42,845 nucleotides of DNA, taken from positions 1 to 42,845 of the forward strand of contig JBJXFU010000192.1 of assembly GCA_046155885.1 (NCBI GenBank), read 5' to 3'. Each line of letters starts with the position of its first letter. Position 1 is the first letter of the stretch. The position numbers and the translations under genes are program-made. This DNA is from JAOADN01 sp046155885. Lineage in GTDB: Bacteria > Pseudomonadota > Alphaproteobacteria > Rhodobacterales > Rhodobacteraceae. Under the pieces are notes generated by a model. That model was not told the origin of the DNA. It ran no database searches and saw nothing but the letters and a program-made list of their open reading frames with translations. Positions 6,754 to 13,757 of the stretch are shown one piece after another.

Positions 6754-9123
6754 ATGCTGATTCAGCCGAATGCAGACTTCACAGGCCGCTTCCTGGAAAT
6801 CGTCGCCGCGGCGCGGTCCGCCGCAGGTGCGGTTCCGCCGGCATGGCCGCTCGAAGCCACAGTCGCTGTCAATCCCTTCCTCGGGCAGGCGGGAGAAGAC
6901 CTGGCCGCTGCGGCGTCCCGTCTCGGGCGGGCCGGCGGGGTACCTGTGACTATGCCGCGATCCTGGTATCGAGAGAAGGTCGAGAAAGGCGAGATCGCCA
7001 CCCCCGATCTGGCATCGGCACTGCTCGCCGCGGGTTCGGACGTGGGCCCGGACGAGCTACGGTCCTTGCTGGACCGTGAGGTGAAATCCCCCCGTGGCAT
7101 TCCGACGGTAGCCATGCTTGCCGCAGAGGTCTCAGGTATCGACTGGCCCGAGATCATCGCCGACCGGGTCGGTCTCTGGGCGGCCGGGTTCTTCGACCGG
7201 GGGCAGGCGGCCTGGCCGGCCCGTTCCGGGCGCGGGGCCTACGGGGACTGGCGGGTGTTCGGTTCCCACGACCTTACGCCCGAAATCCAGGGCTTGTCCG
7301 GCTATGCCAGGCTGGTCGCCAATGCCCCCGACCAGGCATGGTCAGCCATCGCCCGGGCCGCCGAGCAACTTGGTCTGGGTCCCGAAGCGGCGCCCGGATA
7401 CTTTCACGCGCTTCTGCTCGACCTGGGCGGTTGGGCGCAAGTCGCCCGCTGGCTTCTGTGGCAGGCCGAGCTTTCGGGCGATGGAGATGACACGCTGACC
7501 GATCTGCTTGCCGTTCGCATCCTTTGGGAAGAGGCGCTTTTCCTCCAATACGAAGCCGCCATCCGCCCTGCGTGGGTGGCGGCATGCGCCGATCATGCGA
7601 TGCCGTTGGAGCCCACCGGGGGCCAGCGGATCGACGCGATCCTTCAACTTGCGGCCGAACACGCGGCGCAAAGAGGGCTGCTTGCGAACCTTTCCTCGCC
7701 AATTCGCCCGGTGGGAGTTTTGGCGCGACCTGACCTCCAGGCAGTTTTCTGCATTGACGTCCGCTCGGAGGTCTTCCGCCGCGCGCTGGAAGCCGAGGCG
7801 CCGGGAATCGAGACGATCGGGTTCGCGGGATTCTTTGGCCTGCCGATCCTTCACAGGGTATTCGGATCGTCCGAAGAAGCGGCGCACCTGCCGGTTCTGC
7901 TGCAGCCTGCGGTAAGGACAGAGCCGGCTTCCGACGCTGCGTCAGAGGCCACGATGCGGGTCGCCGCACGCGCCGTCAGGGCTTGGGGGCGGTTCCGGCA
8001 GGCGGCCGTATCGTCCTTCGCCTTCGTCGAGGCTGCAGGGCCGCTTTACGCGGGAAAGCTGATCCGCGACAGTCTGCGATTCGGTCATGTCGGGACATCG
8101 CCGGAACCTGCGCCGGTCTTTGTCGATCTGTCGATGGCGGCACGGATCACTGCGGCACGGCACGTGCTGCGCGCCATGTCGCTGACCGCAGGCTTCGCGC
8201 CTGTGGTTGTCCTTGTCGGGCATGGAGCCAGCACCGCCAACAACCCGCAGGCAAGCGCGCTTCACTGCGGCGCCTGCGGCGGGCAGACCGGTGCGGTCAG
8301 CGCCCGGGCGATCGCCGGGCTGCTGAACCAGAAAGAGATCCGTGAGGGTCTGGCTGTGGAAGGAATCGATATCCCGTCCGATACCCGCTTCGTTGGCGCG
8401 CTTCATGACACAACGCTGGACGAAGTGACACTTTTCGATCTGCGGGGGGCGGAGCTTCCCGCAGCCCGGGCCTGGTTAGAACGGGCGGGGCGGACCGCAA
8501 GGATGGAACGCGCGGCGTCGCTACCGGGGGCAGGGGACGGAACCGGAATCGCCGTACGTGCGCGAGATTGGGCCCAGACCCGCCCGGAATGGGGACTTGC
8601 CGGATGCTCGGCCTTCATCGCCGCGCCGCGCCACCGCACCAGCGGGCGGAACTTAGGAGGAAGGACCTTTCTTCACAGCTACGATTGGCGCGCCGATAGC
8701 GGGTTCAAGACGCTGGAACTGATCCTGACCGCGCCGGTTGTGGTGGCGAGTTGGATCAGCCTTCAGTACTACGGATCGGTGGTTGCGCCCGAGGCCTTCG
8801 GTTCGGGAAACAAGCTTCTACATAACGTGGTGGGCGGTTTCGGCGTGATCGAGGGGAACGGCGGGCGTCTGCGCGTCGGGCTGGCACGGCAGTCGGTCCA
8901 TGACGGAGCGGAGCTGCGGCACGATCCGCTGCGGCTTTCTGTCTTGGTCGAGGCCCCGGCGAAGGCGATCACCGCGATTCTTGACCGCCATCCGGGGGTG
9001 CGCGAACTGTTCGACAATGGCTGGCTGCATCTTTTCGCGATGGAGGAGCCTGAGAACATCTTTCGGCGGGGCCGCGACGGGGTCTGGGTACCGGCCGGCG
9101 CCGTCGCGTCGTTCGAAGAATAG
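6754..9123 (+). CDS. dabA: DabA, zinc carbonic-anhydrase-like subunit of the DAB system (DUF2309/UPF0753)
   Basis: Cytoplasmic-side subunit that in characterised DABs binds zinc in a beta-carbonic-anhydrase-like site and hydrates CO2 vectorially, so that bicarbonate accumulates in the cell. The 789 residues fit the family. All four expected site residues are present: C333 and D335 in FCIDVRSE, H490 in LVGHGAST, and C505 in HCGACGGQTG. The 15-residue H-to-C spacing equals that of the Halothiobacillus protein (H524/C539). The operon with dabB and the divergent LysR gene match known DAB layouts. Because no carboxysome or Rubisco genes are visible here, it may serve anaplerotic carbon supply at air CO2, as in heterotrophic DAB carriers; that is inference. 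Confidence 0.93.
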   Translation: MLIQPNADFTGRFLEIVAAARSAAGAVPPAWPLEATVAVNPFLGQAGEDLAAAASRLGRAGGVPVTMPRSWYREKVEKGEIATPDLASALLAAGSDVGPDELRSLLDREVKSPRGIPTVAMLAAEVSGIDWPEIIADRVGLWAAGFFDRGQAAWPARSGRGAYGDWRVFGSHDLTPEIQGLSGYARLVANAPDQAWSAIARAAEQLGLGPEAAPGYFHALLLDLGGWAQVARWLLWQAELSGDGDDTLTDLLAVRILWEEALFLQYEAAIRPAWVAACADHAMPLEPTGGQRIDAILQLAAEHAAQRGLLANLSSPIRPVGVLARPDLQAVFCIDVRSEVFRRALEAEAPGIETIGFAGFFGLPILHRVFGSSEEAAHLPVLLQPAVRTEPASDAASEATMRVAARAVRAWGRFRQAAVSSFAFVEAAGPLYAGKLIRDSLRFGHVGTSPEPAPVFVDLSMAARITAARHVLRAMSLTAGFAPVVVLVGHGASTANNPQASALHCGACGGQTGAVSARAIAGLLNQKEIREGLAVEGIDIPSDTRFVGALHDTTLDEVTLFDLRGAELPAARAWLERAGRTARMERAASLPGAGDGTGIAVRARDWAQTRPEWGLAGCSAFIAAPRHRTSGRNLGGRTFLHSYDWRADSGFKTLELILTAPVVVASWISLQYYGSVVAPEAFGSGNKLLHNVVGGFGVIEGNGGRLRVGLARQSVHDGAELRHDPLRLSVLVEAPAKAITAILDRHPGVRELFDNGWLHLFAMEEPENIFRRGRDGVWVPAGAVASFEE

Positions 9124-9124
9124 C

Positions 9125-9150
9125 AAAAAAGGCGCGTGTCGCCACGCGCC
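9125..9150 (-). terminator. Rho-independent terminator of csp, facing dabA
   Basis: A perfect 8-bp stem (GGCGCGTG / CACGCGCC) with loop TCGC is flanked on the plus strand by six A residues, which read as a T6 tract after the stem on the minus strand. This is a canonical terminator for the cold-shock gene. On the plus strand the stem is followed by CCTTTCGG, so it may also act on dabA readthrough. The A-tract starts one base after the dabA stop codon. Confidence 0.85.
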
Positions 9151-9174
9151 CTTTCGGTCCGATCGCGGTTCGGT

Positions 9175-9381
9175 TCAGACCAGAACGAGGTTCGACGCGC
9201 TTTCGCGGCCATCGCGGCCCGATTCGATGTCGAAGGTCACTTTCGCGCCGTCGGCGAGGGTCGAGAGCCCCGCGCGCTCGAGCGCCGAGATGTGGACGAA
9301 CACGTCCTTCTTGCCGCCATCGGGGGCGATAAAGCCGAAGCCCTTGGTGGCGTTGAACCATTTCACGGTGCCGGTGGCCAT
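9175..9381 (-). CDS. Cold-shock protein, CspA family
   Basis: Single-stranded nucleic-acid-binding cold-shock domain protein of 68 residues, the standard length. RNP1 reads KGFGFI at 13-18 and RNP2 VFVHI at 27-31, on the usual five-strand OB-fold pattern starting GTVKWFNATKGFG. The start at 9381 is set by AGGAGA 7 bases upstream; the longer open frame extending upstream has no support. Terminated by the T6 hairpin at 9125-9150. It acts as an RNA chaperone; whether it is cold-induced or constitutive cannot be told. Confidence 0.95.
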   Translation of the reverse strand: MATGTVKWFNATKGFGFIAPDGGKKDVFVHISALERAGLSTLADGAKVTFDIESGRDGRESASNLVLV

Positions 9382-9835
9382 CGTGATGTCTCCTGTCATG
9401 TCTGCCGCCCGCAGGGTGCGGCGGCCTGGCTCAGTCATCGCAGATCGAGGGACTGTTGCCGGTAACGGAGACAGCGGGTCGAAGTCGGTAACGTTCGCAT
9501 CGCGCATATGCGGCGGATGGGGGTGAAATGCAAGAGGATTCGGGCCGGAAGAAGGCATCGCGAAGCCGGATGGGCGGGTTCTAGCGGGAGTCGCGCCGCC
9601 TGGGACGGGTTCTGGGGCGCACTGGTGCGTTGGGGGGCGGGGGTGATCGGGGAGGATTCCACGAAGGTTTCCCGAAGATGAAGCGGGATGATTCAGGGGC
9701 GGATCGGGGGCCTTTCTGCCGGCCGCGGAGAACGCCCGCACTTCCGCCTCAACCCCTTGCAAACGCGCGAGTAACAGTGTCCGACGGCGCCGTTCGCAGG
9801 GTGCCGGCAACCGCCCAGAAATATGCCAGCAACCT

Positions 9836-9853
9836 GCCATACGATCGTATGGC
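9836..9853. promoter_or_regulatory. 18-bp perfect palindrome
   Basis: GCCATACGATCGTATGGC is a perfect 18-bp inverted repeat without a spacer. It has the size of an operator for a dimeric regulator (TetR, GntR or MarR type), and another perfect palindrome follows 9 bases later. The regulator and the target promoter are not identifiable; csp (left) or an unseen plus-strand transcript are possible targets. Confidence 0.45.
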
Positions 9854-9862
9854 TTTGGGTTA

Positions 9863-9876
9863 AGTTAACGTTAACT
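9863..9876. promoter_or_regulatory. 14-bp perfect palindrome, AT-rich
   Basis: AGTTAACGTTAACT is a perfect inverted repeat that includes two GTTAAC hexamers. It lies 9 bases from the palindrome at 9836-9853. Centre to centre the two sites are 25 bases apart, near 2.4 helical turns. It is AT-rich in a GC-rich genome, consistent with a promoter or operator core. Function is inferred from symmetry only. Confidence 0.4.
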
Positions 9877-9953
9877 CCGACCCGACGGGACGTCGCGCCT
9901 GAGCCCAAGCGAGCGAGGAGCCCAATGCCGATCCGGGCGCGGGATGCGACGTG

Positions 9954-10118
9954 CTACGCCGGCTTGGTCGCGGCGGTGGCGGCCGCCTTCAGCCGGGCCA
10001 GGAGCTCGGCCCTGGTCGGGCGCCCGTCGGGGGGCGGGGTCTTGCCCTTGGGCGCACGCTCCTGATGGCGCGGCTCGTTCCGGCCCGGTCTGACGGCGCC
10101 TGACTTTCCGTAGTTCAT
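9954..10118 (-). CDS. Small basic hypothetical protein (54 aa)
   Basis: A 54-residue ORF starting MNYGKSGAVRPGRNE. It is rich in R, K, P and A and has a C-terminal amphipathic helix (TRAELLARLKAAATAATKP). It looks like the short basic hypothetical proteins seen in Rhodobacteraceae whose C-terminus reads like KAxLLxRMKAAA. That resemblance is from memory of the pattern, not a search. The start is chosen at the only ATG before the conserved-looking part; upstream there is AAGG about 10 bases away but no strong Shine-Dalgarno. Possibly nucleic-acid-associated from its charge, but no function is assigned. Confidence 0.5.
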   Translation of the reverse strand: MNYGKSGAVRPGRNEPRHQERAPKGKTPPPDGRPTRAELLARLKAAATAATKPA

Positions 10119-10257
10119 GGGGAGGGCCTTGTGGCGGTGGAGGTTCCGCGATGGCCTATGCGCCGAATGGGAAGGAGGGGCAAGGCGGGAGGGGCGGAGC
10201 GGGCAGGGGGGCCGGGTGTTTGACAGGGAGTTTGGAGAATGAGCGCGGCGCAGGGCA

Positions 10258-10371
10258 GGCGTAGGGCGGGCTTCAGCCCGCCATGTGCGGGGGGTGGATT
10301 GGGTCTGTGATGGATTGGGTCCGTGCCCCGGGGGCGAGGGAGGGAATGCCGGGCTGAAGCCCGGCCTACGC
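10258..10371. repeat. REPIN-like inverted pair of GTAG-headed REP repeats
   Basis: Two REP-like units face each other. The left one, 10258-10282, reads GTAGG followed by the palindrome GGCGGGCTTCAGCCCGCC-like core. The right one, 10348-10371, carries the same head and core on the minus strand (GTAGG then CCGGGCTTCAGCCCGG). The 65-base spacer contains a direct repeat, TGGATTGGGTCYGTG, at 10295 and 10311. A GTAG tetranucleotide before an imperfect palindrome is the hallmark of REP elements moved by RAYT transposases, and inverted pairs are called REPINs. No RAYT gene is in the window. Confidence 0.6.
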
Positions 10372-10375
10372 TTGC

Positions 10376-10924
10376 TCAGGAAGACAAACCGCACCGTTCA
10401 AACTTGGTTACCCTAGTCCAGTAATTGGGCGACTTGTTCTCTTTCCAAACTCGAAACGGGCCAAGCGCAGTACGCTCAGGTGCGAATTCTTCTGTTCCTG
10501 ACCGAGAGCGGGTGATCAGAATGCCTCCCTTCAGGGTTGCGGTCGAATCGATCTGCTTTCGTTCCCCATCAGAATTTTCGTAGATGTAAGAGCACTTTCC
10601 CAAGACCGCGAAGCAGCTGAAGGGTGAGAAGGTCGACCAGCTTCCGTTCGCCCAAGTCAATCGAGTCCTATGGCCATCGCGATTGAATTCGACCGTACTG
10701 ATAAACTCAGAGGGGTTCTTGGCATTAACTGTCCGCACGATGTACGACTTGCCCTTTCTTCCGACAAACTCTTCGAGCCAGATCTGTCCGTTCGACAGCT
10801 CGCGCTGCCAGCGACAGCCGACCGGCATCGTCGCAAAGTCAATCCCCGCACTTTCCTGTGCATTGGCGAATTCGAGCGGGATCATGCTCGCTATCAACAC
10901 ACAAGTGGCAAAGAGCTGCTTCAT
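10376..10924 (-). CDS. Putative secreted protein of unknown function (182 aa)
   Basis: A 182-residue protein with a clear Sec signal peptide (MKQLFATCVLIASMIPLEFA, cleavage probably after ANA near residue 22). The mature part has four cysteines (C38, and C in FSCFAVLGKC and ERCGLSS) that could form disulfides, several W residues, and a beta-rich pattern. I do not recognise the family. Base composition is visibly more AT-rich than its neighbours, and it lies between a REPIN-like repeat and a decayed ettA fragment, so horizontal acquisition is plausible. It may be a heme/lipid-type periplasmic binding or inhibitor-like protein, but nothing in the sequence proves this. Confidence 0.65.
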   Translation of the reverse strand: MKQLFATCVLIASMIPLEFANAQESAGIDFATMPVGCRWQRELSNGQIWLEEFVGRKGKSYIVRTVNAKNPSEFISTVEFNRDGHRTRLTWANGSWSTFSPFSCFAVLGKCSYIYENSDGERKQIDSTATLKGGILITRSRSGTEEFAPERTALGPFRVWKENKSPNYWTRVTKFERCGLSS

Positions 10925-10947
10925 TGCAACTTACCTCGTGAATTTCC

Positions 10948-11040
10948 TGTCCTTCACCGCTTGGGTTCGATGCCGTCCGGCCCGAGCCTGCGCACCTTGC
11001 CCTCTTCGCAGGCCTCGAAGTTCCCCACAAAGCACTCCAC
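10948..11040 (-). pseudogene. Decayed duplicate of the 3' end of ettA
   Basis: These 93 bases align with ettA 3'-coding positions 11743-11836 at about 85 percent identity with one single-base deletion. On the minus strand they read VECFVGNFEACEEGKVRRLG and then PDGIEPKR before a TGA. This corresponds to ettA residues 516-543, and the stop is created by the missing base. There is no start and no upstream ettA sequence, so it is a gene fragment, not a functional gene. Its position on the far side of the brnT-brnA gene suggests an insertion that split or duplicated the ettA end. Confidence 0.8.
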
Positions 11041-11055
11041 GTTCGTGACGCCGTG

Positions 11056-11565
11056 TCACCCCCGCTGCACCTCCCGCTCCAGCGCCTCGCGGATGAGCCG
11101 CTGGTAGGGGATGCCGCGCTGGGCGGCGCGGGCCTTAACGGCGGTCATCAGGCCATGGGGGAGGCGCATGTTGATGCGGGCGGTCTTGGGGGCGGTTTCC
11201 CAGACCAGCGCCTTGAATTGCGAGAAGTCGAGGTCTGAGAGGTCCTGTTCGAGGAAGGCTTCGGCCTCGGCGTCGGTGGTCATTCGGGGGACGACTTTCG
11301 GTCTAGACACCATAGCGGCGCGCTCCCTTCGGTGCATGTAGCGGGCGCTGATGGGGCGGATGCGGCCGTCCCGCCAGCAGTACACGATGAAGACCGGGCG
11401 TCCGTTCAGCGCGCTGGCGACGGCGACGAATCGCTCTTCGTCCAGCGAGTGAGCGGGATTGGCGGCGACGCGGGCGGTGTTCCGCAGGGCGAACGCGATG
11501 TCGTCGAGCGTCAGCCCATGCTTTTGCACCTTGGCGCGGTTGCCGTCGTCCCAGTCGAAGTCCAT
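11056..11565 (-). CDS. BrnT-BrnA type II toxin-antitoxin fused in one reading frame
   Basis: A single 169-residue ORF contains both partners of a BrnT/BrnA module. Residues 1-84 are a BrnT-like (DUF497) ribonuclease toxin: MDFDWDDGNRAKVQKHGLTL, a central ERFVAVASAL strand and the C-terminal signature RPISARYMHRRERA. Residues 85-169, starting MVSRPKVVPRMTTDAEAEAF, are a BrnA/CopG-type antitoxin ending in a ribbon-helix-helix (ARINMRLPHGLMTAVKARAA). Normally toxin and antitoxin overlap in different frames. Here another frame at the junction reads YGV-stop, so one lost base would explain the fusion. The internal ATG at 11313 could still give free antitoxin of 85 residues. Whether the fusion protein is active is unknown. 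Confidence 0.8.
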   Translation of the reverse strand: MDFDWDDGNRAKVQKHGLTLDDIAFALRNTARVAANPAHSLDEERFVAVASALNGRPVFIVYCWRDGRIRPISARYMHRRERAAMVSRPKVVPRMTTDAEAEAFLEQDLSDLDFSQFKALVWETAPKTARINMRLPHGLMTAVKARAAQRGIPYQRLIREALEREVQRG

Positions 11566-11568
11566 CCG

Positions 11569-11597
11569 AATGTGTGCACGTTTGTGTGTACAGTCAA
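11569..11597 (-). promoter_or_regulatory. Promoter and repeat operator of the brnT-brnA gene, nearly leaderless
   Basis: On the minus strand TTGACT is followed after exactly 17 bases by CACATT, which ends 3 bases before the ATG at 11565. No Shine-Dalgarno lies between, so the transcript would be leaderless or nearly so. The spacer and -10 contain two imperfect direct repeats, TGTACACA and TGCACACA, 14 bases apart, suitable for an autoregulating ribbon-helix-helix antitoxin. Sequence pattern only. Confidence 0.5.
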
Positions 11598-11705
11598 GGG
11601 CAGAGAGAGGCGCCGCCCCGCCTGCGCAGTACAGGCAGGCAGGATGGTTAAGCGGTCGCTAACGGCGGGCCGGCGATTGGGGAAATCACCGATCTACGGA
11701 AAGGC

Positions 11706-11729
11706 GGTGGGCGGGATCGCCCACCCTAC
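11706..11729 (-). terminator. GTAG-headed REP-like hairpin used as ettA terminator
   Basis: Immediately after the ettA stop, a perfect 8-bp stem (GGTGGGCG / CGCCCACC, 4-base loop) is followed on the minus strand by GCCTTTCC, giving a moderate terminator. Read on the minus strand the element begins GGTAGGGTGGGC, with the GTAG head overlapping the stop codon. It therefore looks like a third member of the REP family seen at 10258-10371, reused as the 3' end of ettA. Confidence 0.55.
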
Positions 11730-13381
11730 CGCGCAAACTTCTTGTACTTCACCCGCTTCGGCTCGATGCTGTCCGGCCCGAGCCTGCGCACCTTGTCCTC
11801 CTCGTAGGCCTCGAAGTTCCCCTCGAACCACTCCACATGCGCATCCCCTTCGAACGCCAGGATATGCGTGCACAACCTGTCGAGGAAGAAGCGGTCGTGG
11901 CTGATGACGACGACGCAGCCGGCGAAGTCCTCGATGGCGGCTTCGAGGGCCTGCAGGGTTTCGACGTCGAGGTCGTTGGTGGGTTCGTCGAGGAGGAGGA
12001 CGTTGCCGCCGGACTTGAGCAGCTTGGCCATGTGGACGCGGTTGCGTTCGCCGCCCGACAGGAGCCCCACCTTCTTCTGCTGGTCGCCGCCCTTGAAGTT
12101 GAAGGCGCCGCAATAGGCGCGGCTGTTCACGGTGGTGTCGCCGAGCTCGATGATCTCGGCGCCGCCGGAGATTTCCTCCCACACGGTCTTTCCGCCGTCG
12201 AGCGCGTCGCGGCTCTGGTCGACGTAGGCGAGGTGCACGGTGTCGCCGAGCGTGATGGTGCCGCTGTCGGGCGCCTCCTTCCCGGTGATCATCCGGAAGA
12301 GGGTGGATTTGCCGGCGCCGTTCGGGCCGATGACGCCGACGATGGCGCCGGGGGGGACGGTGAAGCTGAAGTCTTCGATCAGGAGCTTGTCGCCCATGTG
12401 CTTCTTCAGCCCGGTGACCTCGATCACCTTGCCGCCGAGCCGTTCGCCGTTGGGGATGATGATCTGCGCCGACGACGCGCGTTCGCGGACGGTCTGGCCG
12501 GCCATTTCGTTGTAGCGGGAAATCCGGGCCTTCTGCTTGGCCTGCCGCGCCTTGGCGCCGGCGCGGATCCAGTCGAGTTCCTTCTGCATGACCTTCTGGC
12601 GGGACTTGTCCTCGCGGCTTTCCTGTTCGAGGCGCTTGGCCTTCTGTTCCAGCCAAGCCGAGTAGTTGCCCTCGTAGGGGATGCCGCGGCCGCGGTCGAG
12701 TTCGAGGATCCAGCCGGTGATGTCGTCGAGGAAGTAGCGGTCGTGGGTGACGATGAGGATGGTGCCCGTGTACGCGATCAGGTGCTTTTGCAGCCAGGCG
12801 ACGGATTCCGCGTCGAGGTGGTTCGTGGGTTCGTCGAGCAGCAGCATGTCGGGGGCGTCGAGAAGAAGCTGGCAGAGCGCCACGCGGCGCTTTTCGCCGC
12901 CCGAAAGTGTGTCGATCCGGGCGTCGTCGGGCGGGCAGCGGAGGGCTTCCATCGCGACGTCGATCTGGCTGTCGAGGTCCCAGAGGTTTTCGCTGTCGAT
13001 CTCGTCCTGGAGTCTGGCCATTTCGTCGGCGGTGTCGTCGGAGTAGTTCATGGCCAGCTCGTTGTAGCGGTCGAGCTTGGCCTTCTTGGTGGCGACGCCG
13101 AGCATGACGTTGCCGCGCACGTCGAGCGCGGGGTCGAGCTGGGGTTCCTGGGCCAGGTAACCGACGCGGGCGCCCTTGGCGGCCCAGGCTTCGCCGGAGA
13201 AGTCCTTGTCGAGGCCCGCCATGACGCGCAGGAGGGTGGACTTGCCCGAGCCGTTGACGCCGACGACGCCGATCTTCACGCCGGGCAGGAAGTTCAGGCG
13301 GATGTTCTCGAACACCTTCTTGTTGCCCGGGTAGGCCTTGGTGACGCCGTCCATGTGATAGACGTACTGGTAGCTGGCCAT
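11726..13381 (-). CDS. ettA: Energy-dependent translational throttle protein EttA (ABC-F)
   Basis: Cytosolic ABC-F ATPase that binds the ribosomal E site and gates the first elongation step according to the ATP/ADP ratio. Its 551 residues closely match EttA length (555 in E. coli). It has two nucleotide-binding domains without membrane parts: Walker A GVNGSGKST at 41-49 and GPNGAGKST at 352-360, signatures LSGGE at 159 and 441, Walker B LLDEPTNHLD at 181-190 and LLDEPTNDLD at 463-472. The arm insert is at about 95-140 and the charged P-site tether/linker at about 240-300. GGAGGAT precedes the ATG by 4 bases. The extreme 3' end is duplicated at 10948-11040, but this copy is intact and ends KYKKFAR. 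Confidence 0.97.
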   Translation of the reverse strand: MASYQYVYHMDGVTKAYPGNKKVFENIRLNFLPGVKIGVVGVNGSGKSTLLRVMAGLDKDFSGEAWAAKGARVGYLAQEPQLDPALDVRGNVMLGVATKKAKLDRYNELAMNYSDDTADEMARLQDEIDSENLWDLDSQIDVAMEALRCPPDDARIDTLSGGEKRRVALCQLLLDAPDMLLLDEPTNHLDAESVAWLQKHLIAYTGTILIVTHDRYFLDDITGWILELDRGRGIPYEGNYSAWLEQKAKRLEQESREDKSRQKVMQKELDWIRAGAKARQAKQKARISRYNEMAGQTVRERASSAQIIIPNGERLGGKVIEVTGLKKHMGDKLLIEDFSFTVPPGAIVGVIGPNGAGKSTLFRMITGKEAPDSGTITLGDTVHLAYVDQSRDALDGGKTVWEEISGGAEIIELGDTTVNSRAYCGAFNFKGGDQQKKVGLLSGGERNRVHMAKLLKSGGNVLLLDEPTNDLDVETLQALEAAIEDFAGCVVVISHDRFFLDRLCTHILAFEGDAHVEWFEGNFEAYEEDKVRRLGPDSIEPKRVKYKKFAR

Positions 13382-13444
13382 ATCATCCTCCGTCCCGGGC
13401 GCGCGTGGGTCAGATAGGGGATGGGTGCGGGAAGGGCAATCGGG

Positions 13445-13600
13445 TCAGAGCGCCTTGGCAAACCAGTGGGTGGCCGGGTGGCCGGTGAAGGGGGCGACCT
13501 CGGCCCAGCCTGTCGCGCGGAAGAGGGCGATGGCCTCGGGGAGGTGATCCGGGGTCGGGCGGGGGACGCGTGCGGGAAGAAGCGTGAAACAGGCGGCGAG
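13445..13600 (-). pseudogene. C-terminal remnant of a GNAT acetyltransferase
   Basis: On the minus strand the end of an open frame reads PDHLPEAIALFRATGWAEVA, followed by PFTGHPATHWFAKAL and a stop. This is the characteristic last helix-strand of GNAT N-acetyltransferases (EAIALY-x-GF ... HWFEK-L). The upstream acetyl-CoA-binding parts (R/Q-x-x-G-x-G/A) are absent from this and, as far as I can read, the other frames. The sequence just upstream (about 13660-13690) looks intergenic. It is therefore a truncated gene. The left limit is approximate. Confidence 0.45.
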
Positions 13601-13757
13601 GGGCGTTGCCAGTGGTTCTCGAACCGGTGGCGAAGCAAGGCAAGCCGCTCGCGCTCCCCGGGATGTTTGGGCCAAGATGAAGAGGAGATGCGGGGGCAGC
13701 GGCCCGGGCGGGTGAGCAGCGGGCATTGACAGGATGGGCCCCGCGCCGCGACATCGC

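Larger units (their letters stand above)
9382..9953. other. Intergenic region upstream of csp
   Basis: No convincing gene in this 572-base stretch. The part nearest csp could form a long 5' leader, as cold-shock mRNAs often do. The right part becomes AT-richer and carries two adjacent perfect palindromes (9836-9853 and 9863-9876), described separately. The open frames crossing it lack start signals and recognisable similarity. Confidence 0.5.

Noticed and set aside
9175..9840. A 221-residue protein containing the cold-shock domain
   Set aside because: Only the last 68 residues are protein-like; they have their own AGGAGA and ATG. The rest is low-complexity translation of GC-rich leader.
11837..13417. 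Long plus-strand open frame of 526 codons opposite ettA
   Set aside because: It is an antisense shadow of ettA. High GC codon bias in the real gene leaves few stops on the other strand, and the translation is a valine/aspartate-rich pattern without family features.
13660..13690. Mobile-element remnant around GGGATGTTTGGGCCAAGATG
   Set aside because: It resembles a short intergenic motif common in Rhodobacteraceae, but only one copy is seen here and no transposase or terminal repeats are present.
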